Counted from the stretch's first letter, positions 29,894-37,915 are shown. The stretch: 64,000 nt of DNA from Ornithinibacillus caprae (GCF_009728145.1 NZ_WOCA01000001.1:310001-374000); one strand, 5' to 3'. Program-made: numbers and translations. The notes: a model not told the origin generated them from the letters alone.

Positions 29894-30030
29894 ATGAGCA
29901 AAGCATCTACCGAAAAAGCTACGAATAACCCCGAAGCACCATACATCGGTGAATAAACGAGAAGATGTAGGGGTCCAGCTTCATTGGTTAAGCTAACAAA
30001 AACATAATGAAGGCAACTTTTTAAAATTAT

Positions 30031-30105
30031 TCCACAGTAGCTCAGTGGTAGAGCTATCGGCTGTTAACCGATCGGTCGTAGGTTCGAATCCTACCTGTGG
30101 AGCCA
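30031..30105 (+). tRNA. tRNA-Asn (GTT)
   Basis: 75 bases with a complete cloverleaf: acceptor TCCACAG/CTGTGGA, anticodon GTT at 30063-30065, T-loop GGTTCGAATC and an encoded CCA. Confidence 0.97.
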
Positions 30106-30108
30106 TTT

Positions 30109-30185
30109 GGCGGCGTAGCTCAGCTGGCGAGAGCGTACGGTTCATACCCGTGAGGTCGGGGGTTCGATCCCCTCCGCCGCCACCA
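30109..30185 (+). tRNA. tRNA-Met (CAT), elongator type
   Basis: 77 bases, acceptor GGCGGCG/CGCCGCC, anticodon CAT at 30143-30145, encoded CCA. A fully paired first acceptor base pair argues against initiator tRNA. It is close to the Bacillus elongator Met gene. Confidence 0.92.
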
Positions 30186-30204
30186 AATAAATATATTTAT
30201 CTAT

Positions 30205-30281
30205 GGCGGTCGTGGCGAAGTGGTTAACGCACCGGATTGTGGCTCCGGCATTCGTGGGTTCGATTCCCACCGGTCGCCCCA
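30205..30281 (+). tRNA. tRNA-His (GTG)
   Basis: 77 bases including the extra 5' G-1 opposite C73 that identifies tRNA-His. Anticodon GTG at 30239-30241, encoded CCA. Confidence 0.96.
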
Positions 30282-30295
30282 TATATTTTAATCAA

Positions 30296-30372
30296 GGACC
30301 CTTAGCTCAGTTGGTTAGAGCTATCGGCTCATAACCGATCGGTCGCAGGTTCGAGTCCTGCAGGGTCCACCA
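30296..30372 (+). tRNA. tRNA-Ile2 (CAT, lysidine type) probable
   Basis: 77 bases, acceptor GGACCCT/AGGGTCC, anticodon CAT at 30330-30332, encoded CCA. The GGACC...TTAGCTCAGTTGGTTAGAGC body resembles Bacillus tRNA-Ile2 (lysidine-modified CAT) more than either Met tRNA; the identity is inferred. Confidence 0.85.
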
Positions 30373-30382
30373 TTAATTATTC

Positions 30383-30475
30383 GGAGGTATACCCAAGTCT
30401 GGCTGAAGGGATCGGTCTTGAAAACCGACAGGCGGGTCAAACCGCGCGGGGGTTCGAATCCCTCTACCTCCTCCA
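30383..30475 (+). tRNA. tRNA-Ser (TGA)
   Basis: 93 bases with a long variable arm, acceptor GGAGGTA/TACCTCC and anticodon TGA at 30419-30421. The discriminator before CCA reads T instead of the G usual in tRNA-Ser. Confidence 0.93.
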
Positions 30476-30480
30476 TACAT

Positions 30481-30598
30481 ATTGTTAGCTCGGTAGCTGA
30501 CCGCACACATCTCGAATAATCAACTATATGCACTGTCCCGAAGCACAAAGCTTCTCTGAATATAGCTAGCAGATGCAGGGACACATTAGCCAAACAAT
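30481..30598 (+). ncRNA. Structured element before tRNA-Phe, related to the 160-bp repeat core
   Basis: It shares CCCGAAGCAC, GAATA and AGATGnAGGG with the tRNA-Asn repeats. TGTCCC (30534) pairs with GGGACA (30578), enclosing a GAAGC/GCTTC hairpin (30540-30554); ATTGTT (30481) pairs with AACAAT (30593). A tRNA-Phe-like start, AGCTCGGTAGCT, lies at its left end. Function unknown. Confidence 0.6.
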
Positions 30599-30635
30599 AA
30601 TTAGGGGCAATAGACTCAGTAAAAGTTCAATACAT

Positions 30636-30711
30636 GGCTCGGTAGCTCAGTCGGTAGAGCAAAGGACTGAAAATCCTTGTGTCGGCGGTTCGATTCCGTC
30701 CCGAGCCACCA
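30636..30711 (+). tRNA. tRNA-Phe (GAA)
   Basis: 76 bases, acceptor GGCTCGG/CCGAGCC, anticodon GAA at 30669-30671, encoded CCA. Last tRNA of the cluster. Confidence 0.97.
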
Positions 30712-30728
30712 TTTCATAAAACTACTCC

Positions 30729-30755
30729 AACAAGCTTTGATGCTTGTTTTTTTAT
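30729..30755 (+). terminator. Terminator of the tRNA cluster
   Basis: The stem AACAAGC / GCTTGTT is followed by TTTTT. Confidence 0.85.
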
Positions 30756-30891
30756 ATATTTGAAATATTTATACTATCTGTATAGTGTTAACTGTGCATA
30801 TAATTTGCAACAAATGGTTACCTCTGATAATCTTTCAAGTAAAGGATAATCATTCCTTTCATTTGATTAAATTAAAAGGAGGAGTTTTACA

Positions 30892-31503
30892 ATGGCAAAA
30901 TTCGAATTACCAGAATTGCCTTATGCATATGATGCATTAGAGCCAACAATTGACAAAGAAACAATGAACATCCATCATACAAAGCATCATAACACGTATG
31001 TTACTAAGTTAAATGGTGCACTTGAGGGACACGCTGAACTTCAAGAAAAATCTATTGAAGATCTTGTAAGTAACCTAGATGCAGTTCCTGAAAGTATTCG
31101 TACTGCAGTACGTAACAATGGTGGTGGACATGCAAACCATAGTCTTTTCTGGAAAGTTCTGTCACCAAACGGTGGAGGAGAGCCTACTGGAGAACTTGCT
31201 GAAAAAATCAATGCAAAATTTGGTAGCTTAGATAAATTTAAAGAGGAATTTGAAAATGCAGCTGCCACTCGCTTCGGTTCTGGTTGGGCTTGGTTAGTAC
31301 TTAATAATGGTGAACTTGAAGTAACAAGCACTCCTAACCAAGATTCTCCATTAATGGAGGGTAAAACTCCATTATTAGGACTTGATGTTTGGGAACATGC
31401 ATATTACTTAAAATATCAAAACAAACGTCCAGACTATGCTAAAGCATTCTGGAATGTAGTTAATTGGGACGAAGTTGCTAAAAACTATAACGAGGCAAAA
31501 TAA
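30892..31503 (+). CDS. sodA: Superoxide dismutase (Mn type)
   Basis: 203 residues. It has the metal ligands His in [11 protein letters not shown], His in NHSLFW, and Asp/His in [11 protein letters not shown]. The GGG residues and overall sequence are typical of Bacillus MnSOD. It dismutates superoxide in the cytoplasm. A strong AAAGGAGG precedes the ATG. The neighbours yqgE-type permease and pbpA keep the B. subtilis order. Confidence 0.97.
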   Translation: MAKFELPELPYAYDALEPTIDKETMNIHHTKHHNTYVTKLNGALEGHAELQEKSIEDLVSNLDAVPESIRTAVRNNGGGHANHSLFWKVLSPNGGGEPTGELAEKINAKFGSLDKFKEEFENAAATRFGSGWAWLVLNNGELEVTSTPNQDSPLMEGKTPLLGLDVWEHAYYLKYQNKRPDYAKAFWNVVNWDEVAKNYNEAK

Positions 31504-31507
31504 TTTT

Positions 31508-31538
31508 AAAAAACACGAGGTAACCCTCGTGTTTTTTT
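31508..31538 (+). terminator. Terminator after sodA
   Basis: The stem AAAACACGAG / CTCGTGTTTT is followed by a T-run. Confidence 0.9.
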
Positions 31539-31613
31539 ATGCTTTTAAAAGCAAGTGAATATCCAATAATGAATTGCTCAAACTATAGATGAAAGGAAAA
31601 GGGGCAATTTATT

Positions 31614-32882
31614 ATGCATAGAACATACCAACATCTTATCGGAAAAACAGAAATTAATAGAGACTTAATTTTACTACTAGTAATAGGTGGACTATATTCT
31701 TTAGGTATTTACCTTTCGAATACATTTGTGAATATATACTTATGGAAACAGGCTGGAGACTATATTACGATTGCTGTCTATAATTTAGCTATCTTTATTT
31801 TTCAACCTGTAACATTTATAATTGCAGGTAAGATTGCAAAAAAAGTTGATCGAATTATTGTATTAAGATTAGGTGTAATATTTTTATCCCTATTTTTTTT
31901 ATGTGTTTTATTTATTGGTGAAAATGCTGCGACATTTAATTTCTTATTAGGGAGTCTATTAGGCGTCGGATATGGATTTTATTGGTTGGCATTTAATGTA
32001 TTAACATTTGAAATAACCGAACCAGAGACAAGAGATTTTTTCAATGGATTTTTAGGTGTTCTTCAGTCCTTTGGAGGAATGGTTGCGCCAATTTCTGCAG
32101 GTTTTATCATTTCTAGAATGACAGAGAATGTAGGATATACTGTAATTTTTACAATCTCATTCATATTATTTATTCTAGCGGTTGTAAGTAGTTTGTTTCT
32201 GAAGCGACGATCTGCTGAGGGGAATTTTTATTTTAGAAAGATTATCCAAGAACGGAAGCATAATAAGAATTGGAAACGTATCTTGAATGCACATGTATTT
32301 CAAGGCTTACGCGAAGGCATTTTCATGTTCGTAATTTCTATTTGGATTTATATTGTAACTGAAAGTGAATTGTCACTTGGAATGTTTAATTTATTTTTCT
32401 CGGGTTTTTCTTTTGTTTTTTACTTTTTAACAACTAAATTTATAAAGCAGTCAAAGCGAAAGCAAGCAATTCTTTTTGGTAGTTTGTTACTTTATTCCTC
32501 CTTATTTATAATTTTAATTCATGCTAGCTTTGTTACGCTTATTATTTATGGTATTTTGATTGGTATTGCATATCCGATTATAAATGTGCCATATGCATCA
32601 TTAACCTATGATGTAATTGGTAAAGCGAGGGAAGCTAAAGAATTAAGAATTGAATATATTGTTGTTCGTGAGTTCTTTTTAAATATTGGGCGGGTTGCAT
32701 CAATTATTACCTTTTTAATAGCAGTCTCACTTGTAGATCCTGAAACAGTTATTCCAATCCTGTTAGTTGTATTTGGTGCTCTACACTTGTTCATCTACAT
32801 TTCGCTTAGAAAAATTTATTTAACTAGTCCCCAAAAAGAGGTATTAATAAAGGATCAAATATCGGATGAAAAAAATCGTTAA
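31614..32882 (+). CDS. yqgE: MFS permease (YqgE-like)
   Basis: 422 residues with about 12 membrane helices and a central cytoplasmic loop (about 195-225) rich in Lys/Arg. The MFS-type loop IAKKVDRIIVLRLG follows the second helix. It occupies the yqgE position between sodA and pbpA. The transported substrate cannot be told from the sequence. Confidence 0.85.
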   Translation: MHRTYQHLIGKTEINRDLILLLVIGGLYSLGIYLSNTFVNIYLWKQAGDYITIAVYNLAIFIFQPVTFIIAGKIAKKVDRIIVLRLGVIFLSLFFLCVLFIGENAATFNFLLGSLLGVGYGFYWLAFNVLTFEITEPETRDFFNGFLGVLQSFGGMVAPISAGFIISRMTENVGYTVIFTISFILFILAVVSSLFLKRRSAEGNFYFRKIIQERKHNKNWKRILNAHVFQGLREGIFMFVISIWIYIVTESELSLGMFNLFFSGFSFVFYFLTTKFIKQSKRKQAILFGSLLLYSSLFIILIHASFVTLIIYGILIGIAYPIINVPYASLTYDVIGKAREAKELRIEYIVVREFFLNIGRVASIITFLIAVSLVDPETVIPILLVVFGALHLFIYISLRKIYLTSPQKEVLIKDQISDEKNR

Positions 32883-32955
32883 TTAGCTTAGAATATCATG
32901 GAAATGATGTTATAATAAAGGTTAGGTTTAGAATGGTTTTTAATGGGGGAGAAGG

Positions 32956-35121
32956 ATGAAGAAAACTAAAAAGAAGCGAGCGCAGTTACCTTTTCGTTTA
33001 AATATATTATTTTTTATTGTATTTTTATTGTTCTCCGTATTGATCCTTCAGCTAGGTGTTGTTCAAATTTTGAATGGGGAAAGCTTTCAAGAAGAGATCG
33101 ATCGCACGATACAGGATACAACAAAGATACCGGTTCCTCGCGGGAAAATGTATGATCGTTTTGGAAATGTTATCGTTGATAATAAACCGCTCTATGCAAT
33201 TACTTATACCCCTCCAAAGGGTGTTCAAGCAAAAGATAAGCTTGATGTTGCCGAAAAGTTATCTCAATATATTTCTATGTTAGATAATTGTGAAGGGATA
33301 GAGGATAGTTCTGAATTAGAGGCTTGTGAATATAACCGAGATAAACAACTAAAATCAATTACCGAGCGAAATAAAAAAGAGTATTGGTATTTGAAAAATC
33401 AGGAAGAAGCAGATAGTCGATTATCCCTGGAAGAAGCTGCAGAAATGAGTAATTCAGATGCGTATAATGAAACATTAAAACGTATTACAGAGGATGAAAT
33501 TAGTAATTTTACAGAAGAGGAACTAGAGGTAATTTTAATTAAAAAGGAATTAGATAAAGCTTATTCTCTAACACCTCAAATTGTAAAAAATGAAAATGTA
33601 ACACCTGAGGAATATGCTCAAGTAGCAGAACATCTAGATGAACTACCGGGAATCAATGCTTCAACAGATTGGAATAGAGAATATCCATATGATGTTACGT
33701 TTAAAAATATTCTCGGAAGTATCACAACACAAGACACAGGGATTCTAGCTGATAAAGAGCAATATTATCTAACTAGAGGATATAGCAGAAATGACCGTGT
33801 TGGTCAAAGTGGCCTAGAAGAACAATATGAAGAGGTCTTAAGAGGTAGAAAAGAACAAATTAAATATACCACTAGTAAAAATGGTAGTGTTTTAGGAGTT
33901 GAAACAGTTGTTCAAGGGGAGAGAGGGAAAGATCTGGTTCTAACCGTAGACATGGAATTTCAACAACGGGTTGATGATATTCTTCGAAAGGAATTGAATA
34001 CAGCAATCTCAGAGCAACCTTCACAAAATCAGCATTTAGAAGATGCTCTTGCGGTAGTGTTAGACCCACAAACAGGTGAAATACTAGCCATTTCTGGTCA
34101 ACGTTATGACCGCGATGAAAGAGAGTTTCAGGATGTTTCCTTTAGAACTTTATATGATGCTCATCGTCCAGGTTCTACCATAAAAGGAGCAACGATCTTA
34201 GCTGGTTTTGAATCTGGTGCAATCTCACCAGGGTACACGATTTATGATAGCCCTGTCGTTATTAAGGGAAGCTCACCTAAGTCATCTCTAAATAAAAATA
34301 TTGGTACAGTAGATGATAGAGGTGCTTTAAAATATTCATCAAACGTCTACATGTTCCATACCGCTATGCGAATTGGTGGACAATTTAATTTTAAGAATGG
34401 TGATCCTTTAGTGTTCCAAGGGGATTACTTCCAACGAATGAGAAATTATTTTTATCAACTCGGTCTTGGAGTAAAGACTGGTATTGATTTTCCATACGAA
34501 GCGACAGGTTATGTGGGTGAGTCAAGAGCTGGTCAATTACTTGACTATGCTATTGGTCAGTATGACACCTATACAACAATTCAATTAGCTCAATATGTAG
34601 CAACTATTGCTAATGACGGCTACCGTGTACGACCGCATTTCCTAAAAGAAATTCGTATGCCAGAAGCTTCTGATGAGCAATTAGGACCTGTATATCGCAG
34701 TGTTAATACGGAAGTTCTAAATCGAATTGATATGAGTGAAGCATATATCGACCGTGTTCAAGAAGGTTTCAGACAGGTATTTCAAGAACAGGGTGGAACA
34801 GCTTATTCAACATTTGGAAATAAAGATTATGACCCTGTTGGTAAAACAGGTACAGCAGAGAATGACCTGTATAAAGATGGAAAAAGATATGAAACAATTA
34901 ACCTTACAATGGTTGCCTATGCCCCTTCTGAGAATCCCGAAATAGCTGTTGCTGTAGTGGTTCCTAACCTTGGGTTGAATAATAACCATCCAATCAATAG
35001 ATTAATCACAGAAGGAATAATGGATTCCTATTTTGAACTACAGGAAGAGCGAGCAAACGGAGACACTTCTGCCAAGGATGTTGAAGAGGGTCAAGATAAA
35101 ACAGAAGAAGCGGATGAATAA
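32956..35121 (+). CDS. pbpA: Penicillin-binding protein 2A (class B)
   Basis: 721 residues. An N-terminal membrane anchor (about 15-38), a dimerisation domain and a transpeptidase domain with SxxK in PGSTIKG, SxN in YSSNVYM and KTG in VGKTGTAE. The tail is acidic. PbpA links peptidoglycan strands during spore outgrowth and rod elongation in B. subtilis. An RBS GGGGGAGAAGG precedes the ATG. Confidence 0.95.
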   Translation: MKKTKKKRAQLPFRLNILFFIVFLLFSVLILQLGVVQILNGESFQEEIDRTIQDTTKIPVPRGKMYDRFGNVIVDNKPLYAITYTPPKGVQAKDKLDVAEKLSQYISMLDNCEGIEDSSELEACEYNRDKQLKSITERNKKEYWYLKNQEEADSRLSLEEAAEMSNSDAYNETLKRITEDEISNFTEEELEVILIKKELDKAYSLTPQIVKNENVTPEEYAQVAEHLDELPGINASTDWNREYPYDVTFKNILGSITTQDTGILADKEQYYLTRGYSRNDRVGQSGLEEQYEEVLRGRKEQIKYTTSKNGSVLGVETVVQGERGKDLVLTVDMEFQQRVDDILRKELNTAISEQPSQNQHLEDALAVVLDPQTGEILAISGQRYDRDEREFQDVSFRTLYDAHRPGSTIKGATILAGFESGAISPGYTIYDSPVVIKGSSPKSSLNKNIGTVDDRGALKYSSNVYMFHTAMRIGGQFNFKNGDPLVFQGDYFQRMRNYFYQLGLGVKTGIDFPYEATGYVGESRAGQLLDYAIGQYDTYTTIQLAQYVATIANDGYRVRPHFLKEIRMPEASDEQLGPVYRSVNTEVLNRIDMSEAYIDRVQEGFRQVFQEQGGTAYSTFGNKDYDPVGKTGTAENDLYKDGKRYETINLTMVAYAPSENPEIAVAVVVPNLGLNNNHPINRLITEGIMDSYFELQEERANGDTSAKDVEEGQDKTEEADE

Positions 35122-35124
35122 ATA

Positions 35125-35162
35125 AGACCTAAGATTTCCTACAGGGAATCTTAGGCTTTTTA
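35125..35162 (+). terminator. Terminator after pbpA
   Basis: The stem CCTAAGATTTCC / GGAATCTTAGG is followed by TTTTT, which touches the first Pho box of phoU. Confidence 0.87.
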
Positions 35163-35197
35163 CATTAAATTTACATTGACTTTATACCTACTTTAAA
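35159..35197 (+). promoter_or_regulatory. PhoP-box array upstream of phoU
   Basis: TTTACA (35159), TTTACA (35170), TTTATA (35181) and TTTAAA (35192) recur at an exact 11-base period. A degenerate fifth box TTGTTA at 35203 and a -10-like CATAAT at 35218 follow. This is the arrangement bound by PhoP~P in Bacillus. Confidence 0.65.
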
Positions 35198-35242
35198 GTG
35201 CTTTGTTAAAGTTAGGGCATAATATGAAATGGGGGCATTATA

Positions 35243-35902
35243 ATGGTGGTTAGAGAGCAGTTTCAAAAGCAATTAGAAGATTTGAATAAAGCTATTATAA
35301 ATATGGCTAAGCTAACGGAAAATGCATTAAAGAGTTCGGTCGATGCGTTGTATAATCAGGATGTTGAATTGGCAGATCAGGTACTTGAAAATGATAAAAA
35401 AATAGACCGAGCAGAAATGGAAATTAATGATACAGCTATTATAATGATTGCGAAACAACAGCCTGTAGCTACCGATTTACGTAGATTAATTATCGCTTTA
35501 CGGGTTGTCACAGATATAGAAAGAATGGGAGATAATGCCAAAAATATTGCAAAGGCAACTATTCATTTAGGAAAAGATTATAAGGCTACGGTACCTAATG
35601 AAATAAAAGTAATGCGAGATATTACCTTGGATATGCTTCAAACGTCATTACGAGCATTCCAATATGATGATATTTCTGTAGCTCAAAAACTTTCTGACAT
35701 GGATGATAAAGTTGATAAAATATATAAAAAAGTAGTCACGGATTTACTAAATAATACGGCAACCAACCCAGATCAAATCCAATACATTATGCAAATTGCT
35801 TTTAGTGCAAGATATATCGAGAGATTTGCAGATCATATTACAAATATTGGTGAGAGCATCTTGTTTTTAGTGAAAGGTGAAAATTATAATTTAAATTATT
35901 AA
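35243..35902 (+). CDS. phoU: Phosphate regulator PhoU
   Basis: 219 residues made of two repeated three-helix bundles, each ending in the metal-site motif E/DxxxD (DIERMGDNAKNIAKA and YIERFADHITNIGES). PhoU links phosphate uptake by Pst to PhoR signalling. In B. subtilis the pst operon follows pbpA; here only phoU is present, with no pstSCAB alongside. The PhoP-box array just upstream suggests phosphate control. Confidence 0.93.
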   Translation: MVVREQFQKQLEDLNKAIINMAKLTENALKSSVDALYNQDVELADQVLENDKKIDRAEMEINDTAIIMIAKQQPVATDLRRLIIALRVVTDIERMGDNAKNIAKATIHLGKDYKATVPNEIKVMRDITLDMLQTSLRAFQYDDISVAQKLSDMDDKVDKIYKKVVTDLLNNTATNPDQIQYIMQIAFSARYIERFADHITNIGESILFLVKGENYNLNY

Positions 35903-35906
35903 AATG

Positions 35907-35953
35907 AAAAAGGAAGTAAAGTTAGTTTAATAACTAATTTTGCTTCCTTTTTG
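35907..35953. terminator. Bidirectional terminator between phoU and the next gene
   Basis: AAAAAGGAAG(T)AAAGTTAGT pairs with ACTAATTTTGCTTCCTTTTT. Confidence 0.85.
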
Positions 35954-35954
35954 G

Positions 35955-36524
35955 CTACCTTGTTAATTTTTCTGCAATTTCATAAAAACTCATATCACTA
36001 GTAAAGGTAAACTCACCTAATTGAACTCTAAGACTGTATCCTTCATCATCTAAATATTGATTTAATTCTCGACCATCATCGACAATTCCATTCTTCTCTA
36101 ACTCAGTTCCGATTACAGAAGAAGGCATTCCTGACTCTATTGTTAGAGTATAAGATTTTACGGATTCTTGCTCTTCCCTAGATTCATCATTCTTTTCTTC
36201 GTTTTCAGCTGAATCTTCGGTATCTTCTTTTGCTTCTTCTTCATTGTTATCGTCGTCAGCCTTGGCTACTTCCGTTTCGTTATTCTCTTCATCATTTTGT
36301 TCAGAAACTTCTTCGTCACTATCATTGTTTCCAACTGTCAACGTAATGAATTCCGATTCTGTTAATACTCGATAGCCGTCTTCTTTTAATTGATCAATAA
36401 TATCTTCTACTGGAATTTCTGAAAGGTCTTGTTTTGTACCTTCATCGAAGTAATGGACAATAAGCATACTTAATCCAGCGGAAAATAAACCTATCGCGAA
36501 TGCTCGAATGGTATGTTTCATCAT
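35955..36524 (-). CDS. MltG/YceG-like membrane-anchored protein (YqzC position)
   Basis: 189 residues. One N-terminal membrane helix (about 8-24), a first short LysM/MltG-like motif (EDIIDQLKEDGYRV), an extremely acidic Asp/Glu/Asn/Ser linker (about 68-120) and a C-terminal MltG-like motif (ESGMPSSVIGTELEKNGIV). No full lytic transglycosylase catalytic domain is present. It fills the place of B. subtilis yqzC. Start ATG at 36524 or 36521, with AGGGTG upstream. Function unknown. Confidence 0.72.
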   Translation of the reverse strand: MMKHTIRAFAIGLFSAGLSMLIVHYFDEGTKQDLSEIPVEDIIDQLKEDGYRVLTESEFITLTVGNNDSDEEVSEQNDEENNETEVAKADDDNNEEEAKEDTEDSAENEEKNDESREEQESVKSYTLTIESGMPSSVIGTELEKNGIVDDGRELNQYLDDEGYSLRVQLGEFTFTSDMSFYEIAEKLTR

Positions 36525-36552
36525 TTTTCACCCTACTTATACAAAAATATTT

Positions 36553-36783
36553 TTAGAAATCACGTGGTTCTTCTGTTGCTGCAATTTCAGCCGACATATC
36601 TTCTGCAAGTAATTCCTCTTCCAAGATTTTTACTTTTTTCTTAAGTTGATATGTTTCCTGCATAGTAGAGATTGATAGCTGTTCTACTTCATTTTCTAGT
36701 TTTTCAAACTTATCAGTTAGGAAGAACGATAGAATAAATAATGCAATCGCAACAATAATTATAGACATTCCTGCAAAAATCAT
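36553..36783 (-). CDS. Small membrane protein with coiled coil (YqzD position)
   Basis: 76 residues. A membrane helix (about 3-23), then a coiled coil (LENEVEQLSISTMQETYQL, KKKVKILEEELL) and an acidic tail. GGAGG lies before the ATG. It precedes the MltG-like gene by 28 bases on the same strand. It takes the yqzD position; function unknown. Confidence 0.7.
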   Translation of the reverse strand: MIFAGMSIIIVAIALFILSFFLTDKFEKLENEVEQLSISTMQETYQLKKKVKILEEELLAEDMSAEIAATEEPRDF

Positions 36784-36960
36784 TTGTTTACCTCCATTTC
36801 ATATACATTACTAGTTATACCATAGAAATTGGAAAGAGAAAACCATTAATTTTTTCCATTAGCGACTTGATTGATTAGTAAACTTCTGCTATTATAAATA
36901 AGTCTGAGATGAAACAAATGATGCCTATAAAGCAAGTTTTTATAGTTTGGAGGGAAAATC

Positions 36961-37110
36961 ATGAGAGTAAATATCACATTAGCTTGTACAGAAACAGGAG
37001 ATCGTAACTATATTACTACAAAAAACAAGCGTACAAATCCTGAGCGTATTGAGCTTAAAAAATATTGTCCGCGTCTTAAAAAGCACACGTTGCACCGTGA
37101 GACTAAATAA
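36961..37110 (+). CDS. rpmG: 50S ribosomal protein L33, likely zinc-free form
   Basis: 49 residues, [20 protein letters not shown] through to [10 protein letters not shown]. The zinc form has two CxxC pairs; here the pairs read CTET and CPRL, so only one cysteine of each remains. It is therefore the C-minus type, which does not need zinc. A GGAGGG site precedes the ATG. It lies before 5-formyl-THF ligase as in B. subtilis rpmGA-yqgN. Confidence 0.93.
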   Translation: MRVNITLACTETGDRNYITTKNKRTNPERIELKKYCPRLKKHTLHRETK

Positions 37111-37122
37111 ATAATAGTTAAT

Positions 37123-37158
37123 AAAAATCCTTTAGGAATAGTTCCTAAAGGATTTTTT
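37123..37158 (+). terminator. Terminator after rpmG
   Basis: The stem AAATCCTTTAGGAA / TTCCTAAAGGATTT is followed by a T-run. Confidence 0.9.
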
Positions 37159-37215
37159 ATATACAAAAGGTATGGTAAAGTTACTTTATAATAAATAGAG
37201 CGAGGGGTGGAGCTT

Positions 37216-37794
37216 TTGGAGAAAAAAGAATTAAGAAAAGCTACGATTTCAAAATTAAAAAATCTATCAATAGCGGAAAGGCAAAAGATTGAAGAGCAGC
37301 TAATACATAATTTATTACATTCGGACCAATGGAATAAAGCTAATACAATTGGGATCACCGTATCGCAAGGATTTGAATGGAACACCAAAAAAATTATTGA
37401 AGCAGGATGGAAAGCAGATAAAATTATATCAGTACCAAAGTGTATCCCTTCTGATAAGAAATTGGACTTTTATCAGTTAGTAAATTTTAATCAATTAGAA
37501 GTTGTTTATTATAATTTATTGGAACCAGATCCCAAACAGACAAATAAAATTGAATTTGATCAAATTGATTTATTAATAGTACCTGGTTTATTATTCGATC
37601 GTTATGGTTTTCGGATTGGATTTGGTGGAGGATATTATGATCGATTATTAGCAAACTATACAGGAGAGACAGTGTCCTTAGTAAGTGAAGTACAACTCGT
37701 GCATGAAGTGCCAACAGAGACATTTGATTTACCGGTCAAGCATTTAGTTACAGAAACAGGTATACGTACTGCTAAGGTAAAAACAGTTAGTTGA
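37216..37794 (+). CDS. 5-formyltetrahydrofolate cyclo-ligase
   Basis: 192 residues from TTG at 37216 (MEKKELRKATISKL); the in-frame GTG at 37207 sits within the GAGGGGTGGAG site. It has the family signature LIVPGLLFDRYGFRIGFGGG followed by YYDRLL, which binds ATP. The enzyme turns 5-formyl-THF into 5,10-methenyl-THF. It is the YqgN counterpart between rpmG and yqgO-gluP. Confidence 0.93.
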   Translation: MEKKELRKATISKLKNLSIAERQKIEEQLIHNLLHSDQWNKANTIGITVSQGFEWNTKKIIEAGWKADKIISVPKCIPSDKKLDFYQLVNFNQLEVVYYNLLEPDPKQTNKIEFDQIDLLIVPGLLFDRYGFRIGFGGGYYDRLLANYTGETVSLVSEVQLVHEVPTETFDLPVKHLVTETGIRTAKVKTVS

Positions 37795-37798
37795 GTTT

Positions 37799-37855
37799 TG
37801 TTCCCCGTATAACTGGCTGTAATAGCCCCACTGATTGAAGAATCACTTATCAAAT
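37799..37855 (+). repeat. Dispersed intergenic repeat, copy E (short form)
   Basis: TTCCCCGTATAACTGGCTGT and AATAGCCCC are joined to ACTGATTGAAGAATCACTTATC. It is organised like copy C. Confidence 0.55.
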
Positions 37856-37915
37856 GAATAATTTTTGCAGAGAAGAAAATAACTAAGAACACTAACATAA
37901 AAAGAAGGTGTTTAG

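Larger units (their letters stand above)
29614..30053 (+). repeat. Tandem 160-bp repeats ending in tRNA-Asn
   Basis: Three nearly identical units start at 29614, 29774 and 29934, with an exact 160-base period. Each holds about 137 bases of structured sequence and then the first 23 bases of tRNA-Asn; only the third continues into a whole tRNA. In units 2 and 3 the core can fold as ACCCC/GGGGT enclosing a small CACC/GGTG or CAC/GTG hairpin; in unit 1 the left arm of the outer stem has diverged. Confidence 0.9.

Noticed and set aside
29510-29906. Two similar minus-strand frames (78 and 74 residues)
   Set aside because: They are similar only because they lie across the 160-bp repeats; no RBS and the sequence is explained by the repeats.
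30321-30593. 90-residue minus-strand frame over the tRNA cluster
   Set aside because: It is antisense to tRNA-Ile2 and tRNA-Ser and to the structured element; its translation is the familiar artefact of reading tRNA genes backwards.
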